NCBI GenBank assembly: GCA_013398295.1
Contig: VZSF01006571.1
Coordinates: forward strand, 124,001-188,000
Length of the DNA stretch: 64,000 nucleotides
Origin: Chionis minor
Taxonomy: Eukaryota; Chordata; Aves; Charadriiformes; Chionididae
Reading direction: 5' to 3'
Shown here: one piece after another, positions 1 through 13,192 of the stretch
How positions within the stretch are numbered: position 1 is the first letter of the stretch
Layout: every line of letters starts with the position of its first letter
Program-made: the position numbers and the translations under genes
The notes under the pieces: generated by a model
Told to the model about the DNA's origin: nothing
Database searches by the model: none
What the model saw: only the letters and a program-made list of their open reading frames with translations

Positions 1-3000
1 TCATGCAGCCCAGAGTATCGTTTGAGTTTGCACCAAACAAACAGAACCTCAAATCACAAAGCAGATGAAATTTAAATCTGAAATTTTGCACAGGACTCAG
101 GATTATCTGAAATTCAATGTCAGGCCACTGGGAAATCTGTGGCTCTCTGCAGGTACCATAAGCCTCAGCGCTGGGATTTGGTTTCACTCCTGAAAGCAAG
201 TAATGTTAACCACCTTGCATACAAAATCCTCGGGAAGGTAAGGAAAAGGCAGTGCAAACCTCTTTTCAGTTTTGTGGCAAGGTACTCTGCTCATAGCGAG
301 AGACTGTCCACTGCAATTCAGGTAAATCTTTTAAAGGGAGGTATAGACACTCCAGAACACCAAGGGGAAAGTTCAGGGTTATAAGTGCATTAGTTGAATA
401 TTACCACTAAACTGAGGTGATCAGGAGTAAAATGTCGTCAGTGGAAGGGTTTTTTCACCCTTAACTTCCAACCCCTGCTGAGCAGTGAGGTGCGTAGAGA
501 GTATTGTCTATAAAAGCTGTATTCCCGTTGGGTAAATTAGGAACGAGTACGGATTGAGACTCAAGTTTCACAACTGTTGAATTGTCATTTAACTGAATAC
601 ACGTAGAGTGAAATTTGCCATGTTATGAAGTTCACATCTGAGGTGTGAAGCTTAGACCTGAATTCAGATTTTCCTGACTTTGAAAGCTGCTTCAAGTGCT
701 CAGTTCACTCGTGGGCCTGAGGGCTTCCCTCACCCTGCCCAGGACCCCATTTCAGCTCCCAGGGCCACCAGCCCTTGCCCCAGTGATGCCACAGCAGGGC
801 CAGTCTTCAGCTTCCCACAGCCTAGCCCTGCCTGGCCATGGACTCCCTCCGACATCCCTCTCCCCACAGTCCTACCCAACCATCTCGTGGCCACATCTGA
901 CCAAGGGTGCCTATGGTACACAGTGCAGTGCAACATGCGCCCATTCATGGTGATAAACCTCATTACTTCTTACTGAGGATGGTTGAAAAACAGTTTTCTT
1001 GCATGCAGTTTTCTGCTAGAGCGGAATGCTGTAAGGACATGAAGACACTTATTAATTTGAGAGCTCTGAATTGGTGTACCCCTGTTGAAATTTTATAACA
1101 TTGCGTGTATCTTTTCCAAGCATAAAAAATATTGTGAAGACTGTACATGGGACGCGAGTCACATAAATATATGTGGATATGGCAAGAGTAGTCATGCTAC
1201 CTTGTTTAAAAAATAACAAAAAGTAAAAAATGTTGTCCTTCTGATGTGTTATAAATGGTGACATGACTTCTTCGCACAGAAAGTTCACACCTTTTGGAAG
1301 TGTTGTGTGTAATCTTTAATGGTCTGTTAAAGGTGAATTAGTTTTAAAGGAACTCATTATTATTAAATGGTTGCCCTAGCAACACAAAGAGGGTTACCAT
1401 AGTAGCCTCTTCTATGCAAATTGAAATGTAGCCAGTCTAAAGCTTCATAGAACTGGGGATTTTAAAAGCAAAGAAGAAAACATAAACTCCTTCCTTCACC
1501 TCTCGGAATCAAGAAAGCATGGAGTATCTTTCACAGTGTCACTGTGAGGTCAGTAAGTAATTTTGTCACTGGCAAGAGAAGACTAAACCACCAGGAATAA
1601 AAAGTGTGTGCAGTGGGTCACAAATTCCTTTTGGGTCCAAGTGTTGTTGTTTCTGATGCTGTGTTTTATTCACATCTCTTTTTCTGTTTTCCTTCAGCTT
1701 GAAATAGTGCATGAACATTTGTGTCACTGGTCATGTTGCAAAGACTTACAAAACACAGCTAAACCATTCCCTAATCTCATGATAATGCCACTGTTGTCGA
1801 ATCAGATTTTAAAACAATTCTTCAACATTTGATGTTTTCCATAAAGCCACAGTATCCCAACTCAAAAGCCTATGCAAGAGTAAGTGTTTCTTTGAAAAGG
1901 TGAAATGGGTTTTTAGTCCATCAGGTTGTGGAGAAAAGCTTAAAAAAATCCTTCCAAACCCTAGTGGGTGCTACATGCTCAACCCCTTCTCTTTCACCTC
2001 ACACCCCCTCAAGGGTATTGAATTTATCCCAAATGCAATTAAAATAACACCAATAAGCCCCAGACAACTTCATGTCTTCCTGAAGACAGTGTTATGCTTC
2101 CAGAAAGCCTGCATCATTTTGTGAGAGTCTATACAGAAAAGCTGGAATTCTTATTTTCACTCTGATATCACAAAGCTAGCATCACAATATTAACTTCAAA
2201 ATGAATCTCCATTTTCACATAAATTTTCACATAGAAGTCACTTCTGAAGAATGACTTTTTAATTAGCATGTCTTTAGCAAAATACTAAAATTGGCCATGG
2301 AGTACCAAAGTTTCACTTCAAATGATGTTTCTCAGAGCCTGCACCTGTACATCCCTCTTCTCTCTGTGTAATTGTCCTGCATAGCTGCTGGGCAGCTGCC
2401 CTGGAAGCTGATGAAGCCTCTGCAGCTGGGAGGGGAAGGCAGCTCCCTACTTTTGGAACTCCCTCTCCGGCTCCTCAGGCTGCCCTGGCCGCTGCCGGGG
2501 TGGAAGGTTGGTGCTCCCTCAATGTCTTACCAGAGTGCTTAATGTCTTCAGGGGAGAAGAGCTGCTGCTGTGACATGTGTGAACCCGTCGGTTCCCAGGA
2601 GCAACTCTGCAAGGTCAGACAACATTCACACCTGCAAGCACCTGTTAAACTCTTCTTTCTGGGTGCTGCTTGCTTTGGTCAAAATCGGAGGCCTCTGATG
2701 GTGGATTCCTAGGAGAAATGATCTTCTAAGGGATAGTTGTGAAGAGAATGATTTCTCCTTTATGTAGTGATGCTGTGCTAAAAAAGATAAAGTGACACAA
2801 AATAGGTAAGTATAATATTTATGCAGGAGGTTCTATGCATTTAAACCTGCTCACATTAGAAACTAAGCAAAAACTACCTAACACTAATTAATTAAGAAAG
2901 GTTTGCCCTTAGTATTTTATGCTGCATTTTAAGCTGACTGAACAATTCAGAATGAAGCAATTATAACTCATGTACCTTTTGTTTCCTGAAAAGAGCAGGA

Positions 3001-4631
3001 GCTTGCTTTAAACCCTGTGTTTTCTAAGAAAAACTTACACATATGCACCTAATTTATTCTTGGAAGATACACAGAACTTGTGTAGATGACTTTTGCACAA
3101 GAAACACTAGTCAATTAATGAATCCATTTTGCATTATGAGGAATTACTATGAATTAGGACAGAAGTTAAATGTTAAGCATTTATGCCACTGACATATTTC
3201 AAAGAGAACCTGATTATTTACTGCGTATGATGTAAAGTGAATTGATTCCTTGAGGGACCTGTAAATTATCATCAATGTGAAACTAGAATATGGATATATA
3301 ATAGAAAGATGAGATTACAAACACATTGCTGCCATCTTTTTCAGTTTATTTGTGTTTTTTTAAAGACAGTTGATACATTTTTTTAATAGTAGCATGTTTT
3401 TTATGAAGACGTCATGAGTCAGAAAAACTCCCATTGGAGAAAAAACCAACCCCAGTCTGCTCTGCTGCTGTTCTAGACTTGTATTCTCTTCAGCAGCTGC
3501 ATATGTAGCAAAGTCCATGTCCCCTGGGGGACAAAAGATAAAATTCTTCTCCATACCTAAGCAGAATGAGTGTCATTCTGAGACATATCCTTTAAAGCCC
3601 CCAGCACTGAGGTGGAGCAGTGAAGATGATTTTCAGTCACTTCAGTACACTACCATTTCTGGGTTGCTCTGGCAGTTAGAGAGTTTCCATTTCTTTTTTT
3701 CCCTCTTTACCCAGACATCCAGGCCTGCCTGATTTCACTGCCATATCCATGAGCTCACCGCAAGGCTATCTAAAAGGTGACAGTATCCTAAACTAAGGCT
3801 TTGTCCCACTGCTCTGGCACAACACCTGGAGCGGAGCTTGAGAGACCCTCCTGGGAGCTTATCTCCCACACTGCCTGTGCTGCAGAGGTGACAGTCCTGA
3901 GTAACAGAATGGGTTTTGGAAGCCTTTGTGTGCTGCTTTAGCTTTTTTATGCATGCAAATAGGGCCAGGATGCAGCTGAGGGCCTTCCTCAATAAATCAG
4001 CCTGGGAGATTGACACAGTTTCTAACTAGCATAGCGTGCACTTGGAATTGTTCGTGTACTCAAACACCAGGCAATCAGACATGCTGATGTGCATCTGAAA
4101 CAAAACTAAATTGTCCAAAATCTCTTTTCTGTCTGTAAGGCTGACCCAGAAATTCATATGAAAAGTGAAAGTGCTGTCAGAGTGGTAGTTAGGCATTATA
4201 TTTTAAATAAAAATTGAGAAGAGTTCTACTCAGCAGAAATCTTTTCTCTAAGTTTTCAGAGGAATATGAGACTTGTCCTTGCAGACCACCAGGGTATGTC
4301 TACTGCCTCTGATTACTGCTCTCCACTTTGCTGCAACTCAGGGTCAACTGCAAATGTTCGAACTGTGGGTTAAATAACCAAAATTACAAGAAGTGATTTC
4401 TAGATCTATGATTAAAAAGACAATGCAGCCAATGTCTTTTCCTTTTTTTTTTCCCCCATGCCTGTGGACATTTTATAATTAAAGTAGTCAGGCTTTTCTC
4501 TATAAGCAGGAGAGATAAAAACAAATTTTAAAACAACAAAAGCCATTTGTTTGTGCAAAATCTCGGGTTAATTTTTAAACCAAATATAGGTAATTTTTAA
4601 GGAAAAAAAAATTTACTCTGATTGTGAAGAT
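1..4631. other. Non-coding single-copy DNA
   Basis: No recognisable gene or transposon. Open frames on both strands are under about 100 codons and match no family I know. The composition is AT-rich except for a C-rich patch at about 690-905 and a milder one at about 2330-2530. A strong splice-acceptor-like pyrimidine run ends at 1697 and is treated as a finding. Confidence 0.7.
690..905. other. C-rich patch of unknown origin
   Basis: About 215 bases that are strikingly richer in C than the flanks, with many CCC, CAGCCC and CCTG words and few CpG. Open frames exist on both strands (98 codons from 680, 77 codons on the minus strand), but they overlap each other and show no known motif. It may be an old repeat remnant; I cannot name it. 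Confidence 0.4.
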
Positions 4632-5370
4632 TGTCCAAGTTTGAGGTAAAACAGAACCAATTTTCTGTTCAATAATTTTACTTTTTAGCCGTGCCTCTTC
4701 TAACTAATGGAACTCTCTGAAATTAACAGCATATTGTGGAGACACTGTTCGTTCTCAGAATGATAAGACCTGAGTATTTGTAATTTATGTCAAGGCATGG
4801 TATGCAGAGAGGTTCTTGCTTATACTTATTGCTATAACAACCAAGGGCAGTCAACTTTGTTATTTGCCCCGTTGGAGGGTTGGAAGCGCAAAAGCATAGA
4901 AGGGTCACACCTGCAGGGAGGAGCGGACAGGACAGTTGACACAAAAGTGACCAACAGGGTATTCCATCCCATCTGCCTCATGCTCAGTATAGAAGCTGAA
5001 GGACCAAAGGGTCAGCCCTCTTTCTTCAATGGCTGGTGTCCAAGGAGGACTCTGTTTGCCCGTCTTTGATCCTGATCTGTGTACTCCTGAAACCAGATCC
5101 GGAATGCAGTTCTCGCTGAGACCAGTCTGGGACTTCCCCGTGCCTGTGGGTGATGTGATCATCATTGTAGGAGCTTGATACTGGTTTTGTATATATTGTA
5201 TATATTTCACTATTTTCTTTTTATTTTATTATTAATATCTTCATTGAAGTAGTTTAGTCTCTTCTAAACTCATAAATCTTGTTCTTTCTTTCCCTCCTTT
5301 CCTTGGAGAGAGAGGTGGGAGAAAGCATTCGTCATTCACCTCAGTGGCCAATCTGGTCCAAACCACAACA
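4632..5370 (+). mobile_element. Solo LTR of an avian endogenous retrovirus, decayed copy
   Basis: The element starts TGTCCAAGTTTGAGG and ends CCAAACCACAACA, so it has the TG...CA ends of a retroviral LTR. It is flanked by AAGAT (4627-4631) and AAGAC (5371-5375), a 5-base target duplication with one mismatch. It aligns along its length with 59496-60255, sharing for example GGTATGCAGAGAGGT and TTTGTTATTTGCCCCGTTGG. Compared with that copy it lacks about 65 bases of a CTTGCT-rich segment and carries a small insertion near 4916-4940. The TATA position reads TATAGAA (4988-4994) and the poly(A) signal position reads ATTGAA (5243-5248), so both signals appear degraded. No gag, pol or env sequence lies beside it, so it is a solo LTR. 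The 5-base duplication fits an ERVL-type integrase; the family name is uncertain. Confidence 0.88.
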
Positions 5371-7143
5371 AAGACAAAAATTGAAGGGCTTTTTAACTGC
5401 TGAGTTAATTAACAAAACTTTCAAAGGAATTTGAAATAATTAAAAAACTCCTCTGAATTTGGAAGGCATTTCTGGTGACAAAAAAAAAGGAAGAGTTCCT
5501 TTCATTTGTTTAAGAACTATCAAAGTATATGCTTAAAATATTGATTCAATATTCATTTTCAATGTCATAATTTTTTTTTGTTTGTTTTGGAAATGCTTGG
5601 CTAATGTATCAAATTGACATCACTGACATCTCAGAATATCCGTTTTCATTTAAAAAGAAAAAGCACATTAAAACACTTATTTAATAAGTCAGAATATTTC
5701 AGTTGGATAAAACTGTTCTGGGTCGATCTAACTTTTTTTTTTCTCTTATTTCTCTACAATTTTTAAATCATAAACTTCATTTCAACCCAAGATATTCTTA
5801 TGTCTCAACAACTGAAATTAATGTTCATTGTCATTTCTGCCTATGGTTAACTTGAAAGAGTAGATAATATCGAGTTCTTCCATAAAGGCCTCGATATTCC
5901 TCCAATATTTCCTACTCTGATTCATGGTTTCTGGCAGAGCTAGTTCAGGACAATACTTAAAAATAAAAGCACCTGAAAAAAAATTAAAAAAGGAGAATTT
6001 CTTTCTAGTCCTCAAAGAAGTATTGCTTTGTAGTTGGTTGACATGTTAAAGCTGTCACAGTTGTTTGTCCATGTGGTACCAACAAACATTTGTGAATGCA
6101 CAGTACTAGAAGGTATTACTTAAAATACTGAGTTGCCACTGTTGAAGACCAGGTTGTGATTTCAATTATACAGTCAGTTATTCAATACTGCTATTCACCA
6201 TGATGTAATTGAGATAAAAATCTGGACCAGAACATTCATTAAATTATCAGTTTGACTTATCTGATTCATTGCAAAAAAAACCCCACTTCTTTCATATAGC
6301 TTGTTTCTCTAAGGACCTTACAGAAACATGTAAGTTAATTAGCTTCAAGTATGATAAATGAAAAAGAATAATGTGTGCATGAATTAATTATGAAATTTTG
6401 TGAAGAATTATACCTTAAGTAGCTAAGGAATTAATGGTCTTTAAGTACAGGAGAGATTAGTAACGGTAAATGAATGACCTTGGTGAATTCTTAAAAGAGG
6501 AGCCGTTTGCCTAAATCAAGATCCCTTTAAACTGAAGAATGTTTCAGATAATTTCTAAGGGTTTAATACTTTGTTTTCTTGGAACTATTTGTGGCATTTT
6601 TTTTTTTGCTCTTAGGTTTACCAGCATGTTCTAATGATTTGTATCACTTAGACTGAATTTTCTGTCCTTAAAATGCATGTAAAATACAACAATGTGAACC
6701 TCAAAACAACTGTTAGGGAGGTAGGATGAAAGTATCATTAAATTCCATCTAGAATAAAGTTCTACCAATGCTTAATTTATTTGCTTTCTGTCAATCATGA
6801 AGGATTTCCCTTAGGCAGGGGAATTAAAAACAGTTCAATTTTTTTGGTGGCAAGGTGAAAAAATAATTTAGTGACAGGGAAAATGTTTTGTTCTGGATCT
6901 TAGTGTATTAAATATTTTAGAATAAATCTGAAGGTAAAAAAACTGCAAGTCATAGTCATTTCTATCTAGAGAATAATTTTGAAACAAAAAAATGAATTTT
7001 GGGTTATTTTTTCCAAAGCAAACAATTTTTTTGAAATTGAAATGACTCCTTGGTTCATAAACTTGTCTTCCCTTCAGTAAATTAATGACTGTCCTTTTTA
7101 ATGTCTCTAGGCAACCTTTACCATTTCAGAATGTGCGTGTAAA
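5371..7143. other. AT-rich non-coding DNA
   Basis: No gene, transposon or structured repeat recognised. Several short A or T runs are present. The only frames are short and match nothing I know. Confidence 0.7.
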
Positions 7144-7144
7144 T

Positions 7145-7145
7145 A

Positions 7146-7185
<40 letters not shown>

Positions 7186-7207
7186 CATATGTATATGTAT
7201 ATGTATA
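7145..7207. repeat. TG/TA microsatellite (GTATGT then GTATAT units)
   Basis: About five GTATGT hexamers pass into GTATAT-type hexamers. The alternating purine-pyrimidine run also produces YVYVYV or TYTYTY frames on the two strands, which are artefacts. Confidence 0.95.
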
Positions 7208-7569
7208 CTTTTTTTTCTCTTAAAGCATTCACTGTGAAAATGTCAGCCAGTTCTATTAAGGATGAAATACTTTTTCTAAAAGAATCTAAAGAAGTGTTAC
7301 TAAATATTATACTCTTTAAAATGCATAAAATAATCCAAACTGTAAAAAGCCATAAAATCCTCATTTTCTATAGTGATTTGACTACTATCTCTTGTCTTTC
7401 CACACCTGGTCTAGGAAGGTGTGTTTTAAACACAGCTTGTAACTCTGGGCTTTCAGAGGATGATGCACAGAGCTACCCCTCCCTCCTGAACATGTTTCCT
7501 TTAATTCAAAAGAAAATGCCAGTTTGTCCCACTAGGATGTTCATTCCCAACTATCAGGCATATAGATAG

Positions 7570-9020
7570 ACGCCTGAGATCCACCACCCTGAGGATTAGG
7601 TGCAGTCACAATCAGGTGACGTCACAGTCACCTTGGTTCTAAAAACAGGTAGCTGTGGGTTTGATCTCCTTCTGGACAAGAAAAGTCTTAAATCCACATC
7701 TAATTTACAGTTCACAATTCACAATTCACAATTCACAAATTTACAATTATAATGTGTCTGCCATTGCCTTATGTGTCCCGTGCACCCTTCAGCCTTCCCA
7801 GTGGACTCATTCTGGTTTGTCTGGCTGTTTTTAAGGTGTTTTTCTTAACACTTCTGGAAAGCAGCGTCATTATCCTTAGCCCTGAAGTCCAAAACCCACA
7901 TCAGGTTTCTTCATCTGTCAGGATATAGGTCACATCTGGTTTGTTGGGCGTAACCAAACATCCTACTCCAGGCCAGCAAGCGTGCAAAACAGCACAGCCT
8001 GAGGGCAAATGTTGTCCTCTTGGTCCTGCACACGGCATTAAAACGGGGAAAACAGTCACAGCTTCATTACTTCATTATCATTTCTGTCTGTCCCCTGGAG
8101 AAGCCAATGCCCTTGAAAGGCTGCATCCATCCTGCTGCCACACAGGATGGTAAAGCTCCTATGGCCTGGAAGCTGCGGTAGCTTTTTCTTCCTTAGGCAG
8201 GACATAGAGGCTAGTTGATTCTTGCCCTCTATGGCTATATCCAGGAATGGTCACACCATGGGAGACAGATGCAAGACAACTACCCAGCTCAGATCTGCAC
8301 ACAGGAGGCCACTGGTGCTCCTGGTGAACCTGTCCTATACTCTCCAGTTCCCTTTATCCCTCTCAGTACAGGCTACCATCCATGCTGTGTTTCTCCCCGT
8401 CCTGCTGCCCTGGACCCCTCTGCCTATGCTGCACGTTTCTGATCACCACATGCCTTGGTGTCCTTCAACATCACAGATTTTTGCAGGGTCTCTGTACACA
8501 ACTGATTTTTTTATCAATAGCAGCATGACTTTCAGGGAAGTCAGGTCAACTTGTGACTAAGTGCTGTTACAAGGCAGTTTCCTCAGAAGCTGCTGTTGAC
8601 ACCAAAGCCCCCTACAGTCCTATTCCACATTTAAGCAGGGATTCTTTGTAAGGATGTCAGACAAGGTTCTATAATTTACATTAACTTCTTTTATTCTCTA
8701 TATTGCAGTTCAGTGTATATCCTGTGGAGAGGCTTTCACAGCCCCCCATCAGGGCTCTGATGGTACCAAAAGGCCACTGCAGGCTCACCTGCAACCACCC
8801 CCCCTAACCCTTGGCTTCAGAGGCCATCTCATCCTCTCCCTGAGCTCTGTCATGGAGTGGCGGTCTCCATCCCCATCTCCTCGGTGGCCCCTGGTCCTGG
8901 CTGCCCCCTTGCCGTGCAAGGGGCTGTTGATGGACCGCTCAGTCAGTAGGAGGTCACCTTTGATTCACCCCCTCCTGAGGCGTCCCCCCGGGCTGTTCCC
9001 TGGCACGTCCCATTCCTTCA
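7570..9020. other. GC-richer composite patch, possible old repeat
   Basis: About 1.45 kb richer in G and C than its surroundings, most clearly at 8080-8460 and 8730-9010. It contains a 7-base tandem repeat (7711-7738) and several frame-shifting short open frames (70, 75, 112 and 62 codons) without known motifs. The mix of CCTG, CAGG and GGTCAC words resembles an eroded LTR or ERV remnant read on the minus strand, but I find no clear ends, TATA box or tail. Treat the origin as unknown. Confidence 0.3.
7711..7738. repeat. Tandem repeat of TTCACAA, four copies
   Basis: Four consecutive 7-base units beginning at TTCACAA, followed by a degenerate unit. Small minisatellite within the GC-richer patch. 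Confidence 0.9.
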
Positions 9021-12000
9021 TTTTTTTAGACTTAAAGTAAAATAAGAGACTTGGCAAGGACGTAACCTTGATTACTTTTAGCTAGCTTTCTGTTTAATTG
9101 CTCACCCAGATGTTTGAAAGCAGTCAAACCAGACCTCCTGAGGACTGCCCAGAAAGCCTGTTATTATCTCTCTGCTGTTTACCAATTTGTACTCTCTTGA
9201 CGTTGGTGACAGCTGAAATTAGTTAGGCAGAAATGATAGAAATGTATTCTTAGATACAGCACAAAAAGTTGGTTCAAGATAATACCTGGATATTACACCA
9301 GAAAGAAGAGTCAGATATAGACATACCTGAAGAATACATGAAACCTTCCTGAAGAATACATGAAATCTTCCTTTTTCTTTTTTTTTTTACATATACTCTC
9401 CTCATTTCAGGTTTCAGGTTTTTCCCCAGATGTAAATGGAAGTTTTGATGGTAATTTCAAAGGGATTTATATCTGGAGTGTTACTACTTAAATCCTTATG
9501 ATATTAGGGAAGGCAGTTTGCATAACATTGAGTCCTTATCTAAACATCACTGAGGGTTGTGAAAAAAGTCAGTTGATTTGACATTTTTTGGATCATTTCT
9601 TCTATGTAAAGTGCTCTCCAGACATGTCAGTGCAGATCAGACAGTTTAGTTTATCACATATTGTTGATTCTTTTTTTCTTACTCTTTTCCCTGAACAAAG
9701 ATATAGTAAAAAAAAGGAAGAGAAAAAGAGAAAGCTGCAATATTTATTCTCTACTTTATTCTTCTTTGCATGTTTTATATTTAATTATGCATATTAGTAA
9801 TTTCTCTGAATTTTACATCTCATCTTACTCTTCCAGAGAATCTCACTCAAAGTCATTACAATGGTAATTTCACTATAGTTCAGTAAAAAAATCTGGCAAT
9901 TCAAAGATCAAAGCACATTAGACTGGGTCAAACAATAGTACTTTCTGGTGTAGAAAATATTTATGCTCCATCTTTCCAGGGATCATCAGAACTTTCCCAA
10001 AAGTAGGATATGAAATTAGAAATGCCCTTTTTACTTGTCCTGCTCTTTAACAAAGCATGTTTGTTTCACATGTAATGGAGCTGCACAATGCAGGAATTAC
10101 TCTTAGCTTTCTTTTGCAGAGTTAGTTGTGTGACTAATCCAACAAAATACTTCTGATTTCCTCTGAATGTCTCTATATGGTTTGACCAAACCAGATATAG
10201 AAGCAGATAAGTAAATGACCCTAAAAATTACTTAATTATTGCAATGGGTGACTGATTTTTTAAATTTTAATCATAATCAGAAAGGTATAAACACACAATA
10301 CAGAGTCTAGTTTAACAGAGTTGTTTGAAGAGTCTGGGATGCTCAGACAGCATCAGGAAACACTCTTTAGTGTGTAGACATGAAACGTTATGCAGATTCT
10401 CGGCTATAGCTCCACAAAGCAAGCACTTTGGTTTCTGCTTTTTCTGAAGAAATTGCAGCATAACAGATGCTGGAAGGTAGTTAAAGGCACTGTCTGTAAA
10501 AACAGCAGTGTCTTAAATCAAAGGAGCTTTGCACAATGGGATGCTGATATTTCTGGGCACCAACAGGTAGTTGTGGACACCTAAACAACTCACTGAAGTC
10601 TGTCAGAGTGCTAAACTAGAGGAAAAAACATGAATTATATGTAGCACAAATAGTTGTAGGAACACTCCCAAGCAACACAGCCCGTGACAGGTCATGTTAA
10701 GCCAAGTAAATGGCAAGTTTCACTCATTCCAAACCTATGAGCTAAATAATTAGCTGTGAGGTAGGTTGGTGCCAATAGTAGGTAACTGACAATGAACTTC
10801 TGACTTGCTCCATATGGGCTGTGAGGTGCCTTTGCCATCATGTGAGTGTAGAAAAGGGACTGAAGGCAGCTCATCCTTTTTTCCAAGATTCACGCTCTAG
10901 CAGTCTGGTGCTGTTGCGATATCTGGGCATGGTAGCTTGCAGTGTGCTACTACCACATTTCAAGAAACAGGAGCATTGAAGACCAGACAGTACCAGTATA
11001 CCAGACTTCCCACTTCTGTTCCTCATCTTAGTGATACAATAGTGCAAGATCCTATATGCAATCGAATGGATAAGAAGTCAAGCTGATCTTAAGATAGAGT
11101 AAAAAGTGTATAATTCATCATCTTATCTAGTGGCATATAAAGACTAAAAGCCTACAAGAAATAAAAATGACCTTTTCTCATTATCTAAGTAGCTGCTACA
11201 AGAAGTAGAATATTATTGATCAAACAAAATATCCAGAATATTACTCTGTCACTCAGTGAGTCAATTTGGTTTGATTACATGTTTGTATTGTTTAGAAGAT
11301 TTTTATCTCTCCTCAGACAAAACACATTTTCTCTTTGTTAATTTGGAAAGGAATACAAGCAGATCTAATAAGCTGAAGTAGATAGCACCTGGTTTGAAAC
11401 ATAGGTGCAGATGTAGTGTTTAGTTGTGGTACAAAGTTGTTTTTCTCTTGAATGTAACATTTTATGCCCAGATGCAGTAATGAAGGGCCATGCTGGACCT
11501 CTCCCTCCCAGTGCAAATGCTGAAAGTTTTGGTGCCTGAAACACACGTGGTAACTCAACTGAAATGAACTTAGGTATTTAGAAGATTTTTTTCCTCAATC
11601 CTCTTTTGTCTGTGAGCTGTTCTATAAAGCAATTGTTAACAGGAAGGAAGCTGTAGTGACAGTAGTTGTTGGTATAGGAGCAGAGGTATAACACAAGGGA
11701 GGCTCCAACTGAAGTTCAAGCCGTATTACGTGTGCACATGGCATGTAGCGGACGTTGCTTTCCAGCTAGGAGGACAAAGAACTGACTGAAGAATTGGACG
11801 CTCTGAGGGAGAAGCAGAAGCAGAATTCACATATTTTCTCCCTGCTTTCAGCATCATGGTTACTAAACCAGTGCAAGAATAGTCATAAAAAAGGTTGGGC
11901 TGAAGTTTGGAATCATAAAACTGCAATTTTTAAATTGCCTGTGTCCCTCTAATGAACGCCCATTAAACATCAGACCACAGGGGTGGCCATGAAACAGGCT

Positions 12001-13192
12001 AGTACCCAGGCTAGGTGGTACCCAGCTTTCAGGAGGATAAATAAAGATAGAACTCATTAAAGAAAGGCAAACCCAGAAAATAATAGACTGCACTACCACT
12101 TTATTTTACTTTGAAGTAGATGGAGAGAGGAAGAAGAGAAGGAAATGGAACTCATTTGTCTTTAAGTGAGTAGGTGGTTATTAAGAGATTGTTTAGAGTG
12201 TTTGATCTAAATTGCTTCAACATTTTTACATATTTATTGTCCAAGAGAGACAGGAAATTTCAGACTTAAAATCATCACTGTACATTTCTGTCATTTATGC
12301 AATGGCTAGTAGGACAGATCAAAAGAGCAATTGCATTTCCATTAGGTGAGCAAACAAGAGTTTGTTAGACTGCTCTTCTTAGGATGAAAAATGATAGTGA
12401 AAATTCTGTTAGAGTAAAAGAAAAAGAAGGAGAAGACTCAAAAGAAGCATAAGGACATAAATTGTCACAACGCTAAGGAGCTGATTCCAGTTAACACCAG
12501 CTGTAATGTAAACCGGAAAATTCAGAAATGTGTACATTCTAATCTTTTACTCTGTTAGTCAAGTTATTTTTCAAGTGATGTAAATTTGCTGATCACCATG
12601 AAAGTTTAGACTTCCTTCCTATTGCTTCGTCTATCATTTTACTATAAAATGGGTGAAATGTTAAAGCTGAGTTGAGATGAACTACAGCTAAAATACATCT
12701 CGCACCACAATATTTCTGTTACATTTTGATTACAACAGTCTTGAATCTTAAGGTAAAAAAAGCACTTAACACAGTAACTGTTATGGGACAAAGCCAATTC
12801 TGTGGTGCAGGGGATGATACAAACGCAAGGTGACAATGAGTGATAGAAGATTATACATCAGCAGGGAAATGTCTGGAAATCTTTTGACTGTTGCATTTCA
12901 TAATTTATAATTCATGTAATATTAAAAGCTTTAGACTTTCAGGATAATACTGTTTTATGGCTGGATCCCCCTGAAGCCCTTTTTTGCTTACATTTTTTAA
13001 TTTATTTTTTTTTAATTAAAATAAATTTTTAGATTCCTTACTGAACTGGCAATTTTCTGTCTCTCATATTTTTATCTTCTGCCAGGCATGTAAATAGGTC
13101 TGGCATAAATAATCCATAGTAATTTCAGTTCTGAAGTAGCTGGGAGCAGCCCTGTCCCCTACAGCAGGCACCAAATCCCTGCACTGCATTAA
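9021..13192. other. AT-rich non-coding DNA
   Basis: No gene or transposon recognised. Contains the 22-base tandem duplication at 9326-9369. Frames up to about 80 codons overlap on opposite strands and look like chance. Confidence 0.7.
9326..9369. repeat. 22-base tandem duplication
   Basis: Two adjacent copies of a unit beginning CCTGAAGAATACATGAAA; they differ at one base (CCTT against TCTT at the end of the unit). The near-identity implies a recent slippage or duplication event. Confidence 0.9.

Noticed and set aside
153..237. Possible exon between CTCTCTGCAG and GTAAGG
   Set aside because: Weak pyrimidine tract, a GT right after the acceptor AG, and an 85-base length; support is too thin.
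4351..4371. TTCGAA-containing word as a tRNA or SINE B box
   Set aside because: The context TGTTCGAACTG does not fit the GGTTCGANNCC consensus and no A box or tRNA fold is present.
4797..5210. 90-codon plus frame and 101-codon minus frame with PTGTGKSQTG resembling a nucleotide-binding loop
   Set aside because: The frames overlap each other inside the decayed LTR. The P-loop-like string comes from antisense LTR sequence, and no other NTPase motif follows.
7147..7569. 140-codon frame
   Set aside because: Starts inside the TG/TA microsatellite; the remainder has no known motif and no splice or promoter support.
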